64,000 nucleotides of DNA. Origin: Pandoraea pneumonica (lineage in GTDB: Bacteria > Pseudomonadota > Gammaproteobacteria > Burkholderiales > Burkholderiaceae). The notes beneath the pieces were generated by a model that was given only the letters and a program-made list of their open reading frames with translations, searched no databases and had not been told where the DNA came from. Location: positions 496,001 through 560,000 of the forward strand of contig NZ_CABPSK010000003.1 of NCBI RefSeq assembly GCF_902459645.1, written 5' to 3'. Shown piece after piece: positions 26,313 to 33,723 of this stretch (positions are counted from its first letter, which is position 1; every line of letters begins with the position of its first letter). Both the position numbers and the translations under genes were made by a program.

Positions 26313-26660
26313 ATGAAACACCACCACACACGCCATACTGCCGCCCGAAACCATGCCCTGTCTGCGATGCCGAAGATGGCAGCCCGTCAGGAGGTTGTGC
26401 TCGACCCGGCGGCCGACCCGTTCGCCCGCATTGCCGTCGAGGCTTATGCCGAAGCCTGTGCCAAGGAACAGCCGTGGCTGGCGGAAGCGTTGCAGCGGCA
26501 ATACCAGTTGGCCGGCGGCACCCCGTCGAGCGCGGCGGCCATGTGGCGCGTGTTTCACGCAGCGCAACGGCAGGCGCGCGAGGGCGATGCCTACGACGAA
26601 GCCGCCTGGACACACGTGGCACTCCACCTGTGCGCGGTGCTGGGGGCGATGAACCTCTGA
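26313..26660 (+). CDS. small protein of unknown function (115 aa)
   Basis: A 115-residue mostly helical protein with a His-rich N-terminus (MKHHHTRHTAARNH) and an acidic middle (residues about 35-60). The ATG at 26313 is preceded by GAGACCGTC, matching the GAGACTGTC in front of the upstream small gene 75 bp away, so the two may share translation signals and a transcript. No signal peptide, no membrane segment, no recognised motif. Confidence 0.5.
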   Translation: MKHHHTRHTAARNHALSAMPKMAARQEVVLDPAADPFARIAVEAYAEACAKEQPWLAEALQRQYQLAGGTPSSAAAMWRVFHAAQRQAREGDAYDEAAWTHVALHLCAVLGAMNL

Positions 26661-26792
26661 GTCAACCCGCGGCAGGCTTGCGCGGAACACTTGTTGTGCC
26701 GCAACACACCGTGGGCGCGTAAAGGGCGGTTCCAGGCACTATTTCTGGCATACTTCGTGCAGTTTTATTTGACGAAGTCTGCCAGGTATCCA

Positions 26793-28094
26793 ATGAGCAA
26801 GACCCTTGCGCCGACCCGCAATCCCGGCCGGCATTTGTTTGCCACGATTGTAGGCATCCTCATCCTGTTGTTTCCCGCTGCCGCGCTCGTCGTTCCGCGC
26901 GGCGGAAATACTGTGATGTTCCTCATTACGGCCTGCGGTGCCATTGCGCTTTTCCAGTCGCGCAAGTGTGGCAAGTCGCGCCCTTGCACTCGGGACCGCG
27001 TACCCTTCGGACTGTTTATCGCCTCGCTCGCGCTGCCGGTGATTGCCGTCCTGATCGTCGAATTGCTGCATCGCAACGTCGTCGCCAATACCCTCGACTC
27101 TCCGGTCCGGTTTTTGGTCGCCTTGCTGGTATTTCTCGGACTGCGTCATATCGCCACCACGATCCCCAAATGGATCGATCTAACCTTCGGGCTCGGCGCC
27201 ATCTCAGCGGCGGTCATGGCGCTTTATTCGACGGCAGAAACCCTTTCCACGCGAGCCGAAAGCACGTTTCTCAACCCCATTCACTTTGGCGATATCGCAC
27301 TCCTGCTTGGCGTGCTCTCGATCGTCGCCATTCACTGGTTCCGCCGTGATCGGTTCTGGATCGTCGCCTTCAAGCTGCTGGGCGGTACCGCCGGGTGCTA
27401 CGCGTCGTGGGCCAGTCAGTCCCGTGGCGGATGGGTCGCCCTCCCCGTTCTGATCGTCGTTTGGTTTCTTTACAAGCCGCACGCAGACAACATGAAGCGC
27501 CGCGCGGCCATCGCGGGCGTGGCCGTGCTGCTTATCGCCAGCACATTCCTGTCGGCCACGGTCAGAGAGCGCTTTGACGCGATCTCCTCAGACCTCACGC
27601 TTTTGCGCGCAGGCCAGGCAGACACGTCTGTCGGCATACGTCTCGAATTGTGGAAAGCTGCCGTGAAGCTCATTCGCGAGCATCCGTTGACGGGTCTGGG
27701 TGCCCACGGGTATCGGGATGCCATGCCCACCATGGCAGCGTCGGGCGACCTCACGCCGGTCGCTGCCGACTATGGCAAGGGCGAGGTCCACAATCAGATC
27801 CTCGCGTATTTCACCGATTACGGACTGCTCGGCCTATTGGCCATCCTTGGCGTCTACGTCGGCCCTGCCTACTTCTTCATTCGCGTAGGCGCAATACAAA
27901 CCGAGCGACGTGAACAGCGAGCCGCACTCATGGGCCTGATCACCGCGCTTTCGTTCGCCGTGTTCGGTCTGACCGTCGAAACCTTCAATCTGAAGGTCAC
28001 GGTGGCGTTCTACGCGACGATGCTGGCACTTTTGGCCGCACTTGCCTATCCTGACAAGCCGACCGGCACCGCCGTTGCGGCCGAGCGCTCCTAA
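26793..28094 (+). CDS. O-antigen ligase family protein (WaaL/Wzy_C type)
   Basis: A 433-residue inner-membrane protein with about eleven hydrophobic segments and a large periplasmic loop near residues 260-350. Wzy_C/WaaL landmarks are the ASQSRGGWVALP segment near 210, VGIRLELWKAAVKLIREHPLTGLGAHGY near 290 and the loop histidine in KGEVHNQILAYFTDYG. These enzymes join O-antigen chains to lipid A core or polymerise polysaccharides. The ATG at 26793 lies in a weak context (CAGGTATCCAATG). A glycosyltransferase gene follows after 25 bp. Ligase versus polymerase cannot be decided here. Confidence 0.85.
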   Translation: MSKTLAPTRNPGRHLFATIVGILILLFPAAALVVPRGGNTVMFLITACGAIALFQSRKCGKSRPCTRDRVPFGLFIASLALPVIAVLIVELLHRNVVANTLDSPVRFLVALLVFLGLRHIATTIPKWIDLTFGLGAISAAVMALYSTAETLSTRAESTFLNPIHFGDIALLLGVLSIVAIHWFRRDRFWIVAFKLLGGTAGCYASWASQSRGGWVALPVLIVVWFLYKPHADNMKRRAAIAGVAVLLIASTFLSATVRERFDAISSDLTLLRAGQADTSVGIRLELWKAAVKLIREHPLTGLGAHGYRDAMPTMAASGDLTPVAADYGKGEVHNQILAYFTDYGLLGLLAILGVYVGPAYFFIRVGAIQTERREQRAALMGLITALSFAVFGLTVETFNLKVTVAFYATMLALLAALAYPDKPTGTAVAAERS

Positions 28095-28119
28095 CTCGCA
28101 CCGAGGCCGCAGCCCCGCC

Positions 28120-29019
28120 ATGCTAAGCATTCTGATTCCGACGTGGAACAACCTGCCGTTTCTCAAGCTGTGTATCGACAGCGTGCGACGGCACTCGGGC
28201 GAAGCGCACGAGATTCTGGTCCACGTGAACGACGGCAGCGACGGCACGCTCGACTGGGTGCGCGAAGAAGGGCTGCGCCACACGCACAGCACCGGCAATG
28301 TCGGCGTGTGTCTCGCACTCAACCAACTCGCCCCGCTCGCCTCGCACGATCAACTGTTGTTCCTGAACGACGACATGTTCGTCACGCCCGGCTGGGATAC
28401 CGCCCTCACCGACGCCGCACGCGCGCTCGACACCCCGGTCTATTACCTGTCGTCGGTCATGATCGAGCCCAATGCGGGCGTGAGCAAACAAGTGGTCTCG
28501 CAAGACTTCGGCACGACGACCGAAACCTTCGACGAAGCCGCCCTGCTCGCTTTCGCCAAGTCGCTCGGGCGTGGAGACGTCAATGGCGTGCCTACGCAGC
28601 CCACGCTGGTGAGCCGCAGTCTTTGGCACCTTGTCGGGGGCTACAGCATCGAATTCGGTCCGGGCATGAGCAGCGACGACGACTTCCTGATGAAGTTGTG
28701 GCTGGTGGGCTGCCGCACGTTCCGCATTGTCGGCAAGAGCGTGGTTTATCACTTCGGCTGCCGCTCGACCGGGCGTGTGATCAAGAACCGGGGCAGCCGC
28801 GAGTTTCTGATGAAGTGGGGAATGACGCAGGCGGAGTTCAAGCGCGATTATCTCGACCGCGCAGGCACCCCCGCGGGCGACGCGCTGCCGAATGTGCCGC
28901 AACCGAGCGGCAAGAGCCGCATCAAGCGCGCCTTGCACGGCGGCAAACCGTACCCGCTGGAAGATTTGGCGCGCTGGGACAAGAACGTCCCGCGCCATTT
29001 GAAATTCGATGAATCGTGA
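28120..29019 (+). CDS. family 2 glycosyltransferase
   Basis: A 299-residue cytosolic glycosyltransferase with the GT-A fold: MLSILIPTWNNLPFLKLCIDS at the N-terminus, the nucleotide-binding VNDGSDGT, the metal-binding FLNDDMF near 85 and an acceptor-side SSDDDFLMKLW near 185. There is no membrane segment. It follows the O-antigen-ligase-like gene by 25 bp and likely adds a sugar in lipopolysaccharide core or O-chain assembly. Donor sugar unknown. A hairpin follows its stop. Confidence 0.88.
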   Translation: MLSILIPTWNNLPFLKLCIDSVRRHSGEAHEILVHVNDGSDGTLDWVREEGLRHTHSTGNVGVCLALNQLAPLASHDQLLFLNDDMFVTPGWDTALTDAARALDTPVYYLSSVMIEPNAGVSKQVVSQDFGTTTETFDEAALLAFAKSLGRGDVNGVPTQPTLVSRSLWHLVGGYSIEFGPGMSSDDDFLMKLWLVGCRTFRIVGKSVVYHFGCRSTGRVIKNRGSREFLMKWGMTQAEFKRDYLDRAGTPAGDALPNVPQPSGKSRIKRALHGGKPYPLEDLARWDKNVPRHLKFDES

Positions 29020-29076
29020 GGCACGTCACCGTCTGACGGGCGATTGACGCCGCCAGACCGGACACACTGCCCCAAG

Positions 29077-29104
29077 CGGCCGGCCTAAGCGCCGGCCGTT
29101 GTCA
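29077..29104 (+). terminator. probable terminator after the glycosyltransferase gene
   Basis: An 8-bp GC-only perfect stem (CGGCCGGC/GCCGGCCG) with a 6-nt loop is followed by TTGTCATTT. The T-run is interrupted, so the call is moderate. Confidence 0.55.
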
Positions 29105-29177
29105 TTTCCGGCAGCCCGGCTTTATGACGGCGCTAACACGCCAACACTGCGGCGCGCACCCGCCCAGCCGTCTGCCG

Positions 29178-29351
29178 TCAGTGGTGCCGTGGGTGCCGGA
29201 TACGGGCCCAGGCGTGCTCCATACGCCGCACGGCGGGGCTATCGGGGTGACGCGTCCACCACACCCCTAGCTCCCACACCATGCCCGCGAGCAGCGCAAT
29301 GATCACCAGGGCGCCGATCGTGTACCAAATCTCTCCGAACGAGGTTGCCAT
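29178..29351 (-). CDS. small single-pass membrane protein (57 aa)
   Basis: A 57-residue protein with one hydrophobic helix (about 7-27, IWYTIGALVIIALLAGMVWELGVWW region) and a basic Arg/His tail. GGGAG lies 7 nt before the ATG at 29351, which supports translation. It has no recognised family. It is downstream of yeiH on the same strand but separated by a terminator-like hairpin. Confidence 0.6.
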   Translation of the reverse strand: MATSFGEIWYTIGALVIIALLAGMVWELGVWWTRHPDSPAVRRMEHAWARIRHPRHH

Positions 29352-29370
29352 GTTCGTCTCCCGAAAACAC

Positions 29371-29399
29371 ATCACGCACAGCCAGCGACTGTGCGTGAT
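29371..29399 (-). terminator. terminator-like hairpin downstream of yeiH
   Basis: A perfect 11-bp stem (29371-29381 with 29389-29399) with a 7-nt loop is followed on the minus strand by GTGTTTTC. It lies 62 bp after the yeiH stop. Confidence 0.55.
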
Positions 29400-29460
29400 T
29401 GCATTCTAGGCGAAGCGTTCCGGCTTGCCCGCCGGGTCTGCCCTAGGGCGTGGCCCCGAC

Positions 29461-30513
29461 TTAGAGTTGGCCCATCGCGAGTTGCACGGCCAGGCTGCTC
29501 ACCGAGACGGCCGCCCACACGCCGAGCCCCAGCAGAATCGGGCGCACCCCGGTCGATGCCATGCGGCGCAGGTTCGACGACAGGCCGATGGCCGTCAGTG
29601 CCACGATGATCAGGAATTCCGCCGCCTCATGAATCCACGGTTGCAGCGAAACCGGCACGAGGCCTGCCGTGCGGATGCCCGATGCGATCAGGAAACCCAG
29701 AATGAACCACGGGAAGATGCGAGCGAGGCTGAAGTTACCGGCACCCGACTTCTTGGCGCGATACGCCACGATGGCGGCCAGCGTCAGGCAGATCGGGATG
29801 ATGAGCGTGGCACGCGTGAGCTTGACGATCGTCGCGTAGTCGCCAGCTTCCTTGCTGTAGCTGTAGCCTGCGGCCACCACCGAAGACGTGTCGTTGATCG
29901 CCGTGCCTGCCCACATTCCGAAGCCCAGATCCGAGAGGTGGAGCATGTGGCCGAGCATCGGGAACAGCACCACGGCGGCGATGTTGAACAGGAAGATGGT
30001 CGAAATGGCGAAGGCGGTCTCATGATCGTCGGGCTTGACGATGGGCGTGACCGCCGCAATGGCCGACCCGCCACAAATGGCCGTGCCCACGCCGATGAGC
30101 AGCTTGAGCTTGCCGCCGACGCCCAGCATGCGGCCGAGGCCCCACGCCGACAGGCCGGCTGCCGTGATGGTCACCGCCGTAACGGCGAGCGATTCGAGGC
30201 CGGTATGCGCCACTTGCGAGAGGCTCAGGCCGAAACCCAGCGCGATGATCGACCACTGCAACACGTACTTCGATGCGAACTTGATCCCGGCTTCGTAACG
30301 CGCGCCGGGAGCAAAGATGTTGCGAACGAGAATGCCGAGCAGAATGCCGAACACCGGACCGCCGACGAGCGGCATCTGACGCCCGAGCAACAACGCCACA
30401 AACGCGATGACCGTCGAAAGAATGAGGCCCGCCCACGGGTTGTGTTGATCCGGCACCAGCGTGTCGGGGCGGGATGCCGTTGCGGGGCGAGCGTCGTGGG
30501 TTTTCGTTGTCAT
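29461..30513 (-). CDS. yeiH: YeiH/UPF0324 family putative sulfate/organosulfur exporter
   Basis: A 350-residue membrane protein with about ten helices of the YeiH (PSE) family. Landmarks are GGPVFGILLGILVRN, KYVLQWSIIALGFGLS, the re-entrant GVGTAICGGSAIAAVTP and GMWAGTAINDTSSVVAAGY. The family is annotated as putative sulfate exporter; the true substrate is debated. The ATG at 30513 is 8 nt after AGGAG; an upstream GTG is too close to that site. A LysR partner often adjoins this gene, but none is here; an AT-rich dyad lies 62-79 bp upstream. Confidence 0.9.
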   Translation of the reverse strand: MTTKTHDARPATASRPDTLVPDQHNPWAGLILSTVIAFVALLLGRQMPLVGGPVFGILLGILVRNIFAPGARYEAGIKFASKYVLQWSIIALGFGLSLSQVAHTGLESLAVTAVTITAAGLSAWGLGRMLGVGGKLKLLIGVGTAICGGSAIAAVTPIVKPDDHETAFAISTIFLFNIAAVVLFPMLGHMLHLSDLGFGMWAGTAINDTSSVVAAGYSYSKEAGDYATIVKLTRATLIIPICLTLAAIVAYRAKKSGAGNFSLARIFPWFILGFLIASGIRTAGLVPVSLQPWIHEAAEFLIIVALTAIGLSSNLRRMASTGVRPILLGLGVWAAVSVSSLAVQLAMGQL

Positions 30514-30574
30514 GGCAGGCACTCCTGTTGAATGCTTGCCAGTCTAAGAAAAGCGCTTCAATAATAAAAATCGT

Positions 30575-30592
30575 TATATCGAATACGATATA
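30575..30592. promoter_or_regulatory. TATATCG-AATA-CGATATA dyad upstream of yeiH
   Basis: A perfect 7+4+7 inverted repeat inside an unusually A+T-rich stretch (about 30551-30615). It lies 62-79 bp before the yeiH start, where an activator or repressor would bind; this fits a LysR-type site. No regulator gene adjoins. Confidence 0.55.
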
Positions 30593-30765
30593 TAAATATT
30601 CCCGATATTTATCAAGCGCTGCGGTAAATCACTGAATTCGTTGCACTTTCCGGCGGCGGGCGCAGACGGATACGACCGAGCCGTTACGTCGAGTGGCCTG
30701 AGATACACTCTTTCTAGCCTGCTTTACGTGACAACCAGAACCCTAAAATCCGGAGACCGTTCCTC

Positions 30766-31428
30766 ATGTCGCAAGCTGCCGACACTCAGGCACATCGCGC
30801 CGAGTGGTATTTCGACTTTGCCTCGCCGTTTGCTTATCTCCAGTTCGAGCGCTTCGATTCGTTGCCCCGGTCGCTCACTGTCGAACTCAAGCCCATCGTG
30901 CTCGGTGCGATTCTCGTGCATTTGCAGACGCAGGGTCCGGCCGAGATTCCGGCCAAACGCATCTTTACGTACCGCATGGCGCATTTCCGCGCGGCGCAGA
31001 ACGGCATTGCCTTTCGCATGCCCCCGGTGCACCCGTTCCACCCGATTCGTGTCCTGCGTCTGGCGGTCGCGCTCGGGGCCACGCACGACGTGGTACGCAC
31101 GATTTTTCGCTTCATCTGGGCGGAAGGCCGCGACGTCACCGACGAGGCCGGGTGGCGCGATCTGAGCGAGCGCTTGGGACTGTCGCCGGAAGAGGCGACC
31201 GCACGCACCGAAGCCCCCGAGGTGAAGGCCGGGTTGCGTGAAAACACCGAAGCGGCCATCGCGGCCGGGGTGTTCGGCGTGCCGACGTTTGCCTGCGAGG
31301 GAGAGTTGTATTGGGGCGATGACGCCACGGCGCTGTTCCAGCACTGTCTGGCGCATCCGGAATGGCTGCATTCGCCGGAAGTCGAGCGCCTGCAACACCT
31401 GACGGTCGGCGTGCGGCGCGAACGCTGA
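30766..31428 (+). CDS. DsbA-family 2-hydroxychromene-2-carboxylate isomerase-like protein
   Basis: A 220-residue soluble protein of the DsbA/kappa-GST thioredoxin fold: EWYFDFASPFAYLQFERF with the Ser-Pro active-site turn in place of Cys-x-x-Cys, a helical insert, and the cis-Pro region GVFGVPTFACEGELYWGDD. This matches HCCA isomerases of naphthalene/aromatic degradation, which use glutathione. No other aromatic-pathway genes adjoin, so the real substrate is open. Start at 30766 has a weak ribosome-binding site. Confidence 0.85.
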   Translation: MSQAADTQAHRAEWYFDFASPFAYLQFERFDSLPRSLTVELKPIVLGAILVHLQTQGPAEIPAKRIFTYRMAHFRAAQNGIAFRMPPVHPFHPIRVLRLAVALGATHDVVRTIFRFIWAEGRDVTDEAGWRDLSERLGLSPEEATARTEAPEVKAGLRENTEAAIAAGVFGVPTFACEGELYWGDDATALFQHCLAHPEWLHSPEVERLQHLTVGVRRER

Positions 31429-31510
31429 GCATGGCCCGCCAACGCGCTCGATGGTGGATCGTTGGCTGATCGACGACGAAGCGACGACGAATTGACGGCG
31501 AACCGATGCG

Positions 31511-32758
31511 TTATCGGCCAGCGCCCATCACGAGCGGCAACGGCACGGCATCGGCCATAGCGGCGTAGCCCGCGTCGCTGGGGTGCGTGCCGTCGCCGCT
31601 ATCGAGTCGCGGCAGCATGCGTGTCGGCTGGCCCGGGTCACGCAGCGCAGCATCGAAATCGATCACGCCATCGAACGCCCCGCCCGTACGCACCCACGTA
31701 TTCACCGCTTCCCGCACGGCTTCACGCTCGGGCGGCAGTTTGCCCGGCGGAATCGTGGTGCCGAGAATCCGCACGCCCCGGGCACGCGCCGCGGCAATCA
31801 GCGTCTGATAGCCCGCGATCATCTCGGGGGCGGTCACGATCACGTGCGGTACGTCGCAGTCGAGCCCTGCGTGCGGCGGCACATAGCCGAAGTTGATGTC
31901 GTTGATACCGATTTGCACGACCACCGTGCGCACGCCGGGCTGTTCCAGTGCGTCGCGCCGGAAGCGCGCCACGAGCCGTTCGCCGTAACACGCGGAATCG
32001 TGCAGCAGTCGATTGCCGCTGATCCCCAGATTGAGGACCGAAATGTCGCGCCGACCCGCCGCTTCCAGACGTTGCGCCAGCCGGTCCGGCCAGCGGTGGT
32101 TGGCGTTGAGCGAACTGCGCATGCCATCGGTAATCGAGTCGCCGATGGCGACGATCGCATGCGCGGGCGCTGCGGGCACCACGCTCACACCGGCGAGCCA
32201 CAGCGTATTGGTGAACTTCGTGCGAAACGGCGTCGGGAGTTCGCTTTCGACAAAATCGCCTGCGCCGCTCAGGAACGCTGTCTGCTGGGCGATCTTGTGC
32301 CAAGTGGTCGGCGTTTGCGCTTCACGGGTGAACAGGCTGATGGCAAGCGGCGCGCCTGCGCGGGCGGACATTGCAACCGGATCGCTCTCCAGCGAGGCGC
32401 CGGGGGCGATCTTGGCGACCGGCTGGCCCGCGAAAGTCAGTGCGCGCAACGTCGTCGCATCGATGGCCGCGCCTCGCACGGACGCCGCCACACTTGCACG
32501 CTCGATCACGAGCGGCTGTGTGCCATAGGCGTTGGTGAAGCGCACGCGCACTTCGCCGCCCGACAGACTGGGATAAATGATTTGCCGCACCGTGCGCCCG
32601 CCCACGGCAGGCGCGCGATTGAAAGACGGCGCGGCGGGATGCTGTGCCACCGCCTGCGGGGCCGTGGCCCACGTGCCCACGCGGGCAGTCTGGGCGTTTT
32701 GTGCCAGAGCGGACGATCCGAGAAGTATCAGACCGGCAGCGAACGAAAAACGAAGCAT
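31511..32758 (-). CDS. exported SGNH/GDSL-type hydrolase
   Basis: A 415-residue secreted esterase/lipase-like protein. A signal peptide (MLRFSFAAGLILLGSSALAQ) precedes a beta-rich N-terminal domain (about 30-200) and an SGNH domain with all four blocks: IGDSITDG (Ser), LGISGNRLL (Gly/Asn), GINDINFG (Asn) and the C-terminal DGTHPSDAG (Asp/His). The start at 32758 gives a clean signal peptide; in-frame ATGs slightly upstream are possible. Substrate is probably an acyl or acetyl ester on a carbohydrate, by analogy only. Confidence 0.9.
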   Translation of the reverse strand: MLRFSFAAGLILLGSSALAQNAQTARVGTWATAPQAVAQHPAAPSFNRAPAVGGRTVRQIIYPSLSGGEVRVRFTNAYGTQPLVIERASVAASVRGAAIDATTLRALTFAGQPVAKIAPGASLESDPVAMSARAGAPLAISLFTREAQTPTTWHKIAQQTAFLSGAGDFVESELPTPFRTKFTNTLWLAGVSVVPAAPAHAIVAIGDSITDGMRSSLNANHRWPDRLAQRLEAAGRRDISVLNLGISGNRLLHDSACYGERLVARFRRDALEQPGVRTVVVQIGINDINFGYVPPHAGLDCDVPHVIVTAPEMIAGYQTLIAAARARGVRILGTTIPPGKLPPEREAVREAVNTWVRTGGAFDGVIDFDAALRDPGQPTRMLPRLDSGDGTHPSDAGYAAMADAVPLPLVMGAGR

Positions 32759-32911
32759 CGGCGGTGTTGGGGACATCGGGGGCATCGGGTACGGCGAAGC
32801 AGCGGCGAAGAAGCGACGAAGAAGCGGCGCTCGAATCGTTGCCGGGGCAGCCCGGCAATAGCCGCCATTGTGCCTGATTGTGGCCGTTGGCAAGGACTTA
32901 CATTACCTTAC

Positions 32912-32939
32912 GGCCGCGCCGTGGCAGGACGGCGCGGCC
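32912..32939. terminator. strong hairpin after yfiB, no clear T-run
   Basis: A perfect 11-bp GC-rich stem (32912-32922 with 32929-32939) with a GGCAGG loop, about 50 bp after the yfiB stop on the minus strand. It lacks a T-tract, so it may be a weak terminator or a processing/stability element. Confidence 0.45.
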
Positions 32940-32948
32940 CGAGCGACA

Positions 32949-32972
32949 CAGTGGCTCAGTGGCTCAGTGGCT
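32949..32972. repeat. three tandem 8-bp repeats (CAGTGGCT)
   Basis: Three exact head-to-tail copies lie in the short gap after yfiB. No function is apparent. Confidence 0.7.
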
Positions 32973-32986
32973 TACTAGCTCGCGAC

Positions 32987-33595
32987 TCAACGCGTCGAAA
33001 TGACGATCGCGACGCGTCGGTTCTGCGCGCGCCCGGCGGGCGTGCTGTTGTCTGCCACTGGATTGCGCTTGCCCGCGCCGACGGTCTGGATGCCGCTGCG
33101 CTGCATTCCAGCGTCGACCAGGACGCCTGCGACGGCGTCGGCACGACGGGCCGAGAGTTGCTCGTTATACGTGTCGCTGCCCACGGAGTCGGTGTAGCCG
33201 TACACGCGCACTTCGGAGAGTCCGACCTTCACGAGCGTCTGGCCGATACGGGTAACGGTTTGCCGGGCAGGGTCGCGCACGACGAACTTGTCGGTATCGA
33301 AAAGCACGGTGTCGGACAAGCCGAACTCCCAGCCTTCGTCGGTCTGCACAAAGCCTTCGGACTTGAGCGCGGCGATCTGTTCGGCGGTAAGACCATGTAC
33401 GGGCGCGGTCTGGCAGCCCGCGAGGACGCCCACGCCGATCAAGCAAGTCAGCATGGCCAAGCGGCGGCTGAGCGTGCTCAGGCGCGAGAGCGATTGCGAA
33501 AGAAGGCGCAGAACGAGGCGCGCGGCCCCGAAGATGCAGGCATGAACCGGCGAAGTGCCCGGGCGCGATTGTGTGGTGTCAACTGCGAAGTTCAA
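32987..33595 (-). CDS. yfiB: YfiB-like OmpA-domain lipoprotein
   Basis: An outer-membrane lipoprotein with lipobox LAGC (Cys61 counting from the longest start), a short linker and an OmpA-like peptidoglycan-binding domain at about 95-200 (GYTDSVGSDTYNEQLSARR with the binding Asp and Arg). The segment GFVQTDEGWEFGLSDTVLF resembles the region of Pseudomonas YfiB used to sequester YfiR. It follows yfiN by 128 bp in the order yfiR-yfiN-yfiB. The given start is a TTG without a good ribosome-binding site; a shorter start near the RRLAML segment is likely. Confidence 0.8.
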   Translation of the reverse strand: MNFAVDTTQSRPGTSPVHACIFGAARLVLRLLSQSLSRLSTLSRRLAMLTCLIGVGVLAGCQTAPVHGLTAEQIAALKSEGFVQTDEGWEFGLSDTVLFDTDKFVVRDPARQTVTRIGQTLVKVGLSEVRVYGYTDSVGSDTYNEQLSARRADAVAGVLVDAGMQRSGIQTVGAGKRNPVADNSTPAGRAQNRRVAIVISTR

Positions 33596-33670
33596 GGTGA
33601 TTCCCCATTGCGGTGTGTAATCCGGTCGTCTTTATCTTTATGGTGCTGCTAGTGCTGCTTTTGCGATGCT

Positions 33671-33693
33671 TAGTCGCGACTAGTTGAGACTAG
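33671..33693. promoter_or_regulatory. overlapping palindromes between yfiN and yfiB
   Basis: TAGTCGCGACTA (33671-33682) is a perfect palindrome; it overlaps CTAGT-TGAG-ACTAG (33680-33693). The two could form alternative hairpins in the transcript or serve as operators ahead of yfiB. Confidence 0.4.
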
Positions 33694-33723
33694 TTCTATT
33701 CATGTTAGGTGCTGCTCGAAACG

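Noticed and set aside
32760-32860. GAAGAAGCG-type short repeats upstream of the SGNH gene
   Set aside because: Imperfect and low-complexity; no consistent unit or plausible function.
31583-33652. Plus-strand open frame (689 codons) opposite the SGNH hydrolase and yfiB
   Set aside because: Spans two real minus-strand genes and their gap; no domain.
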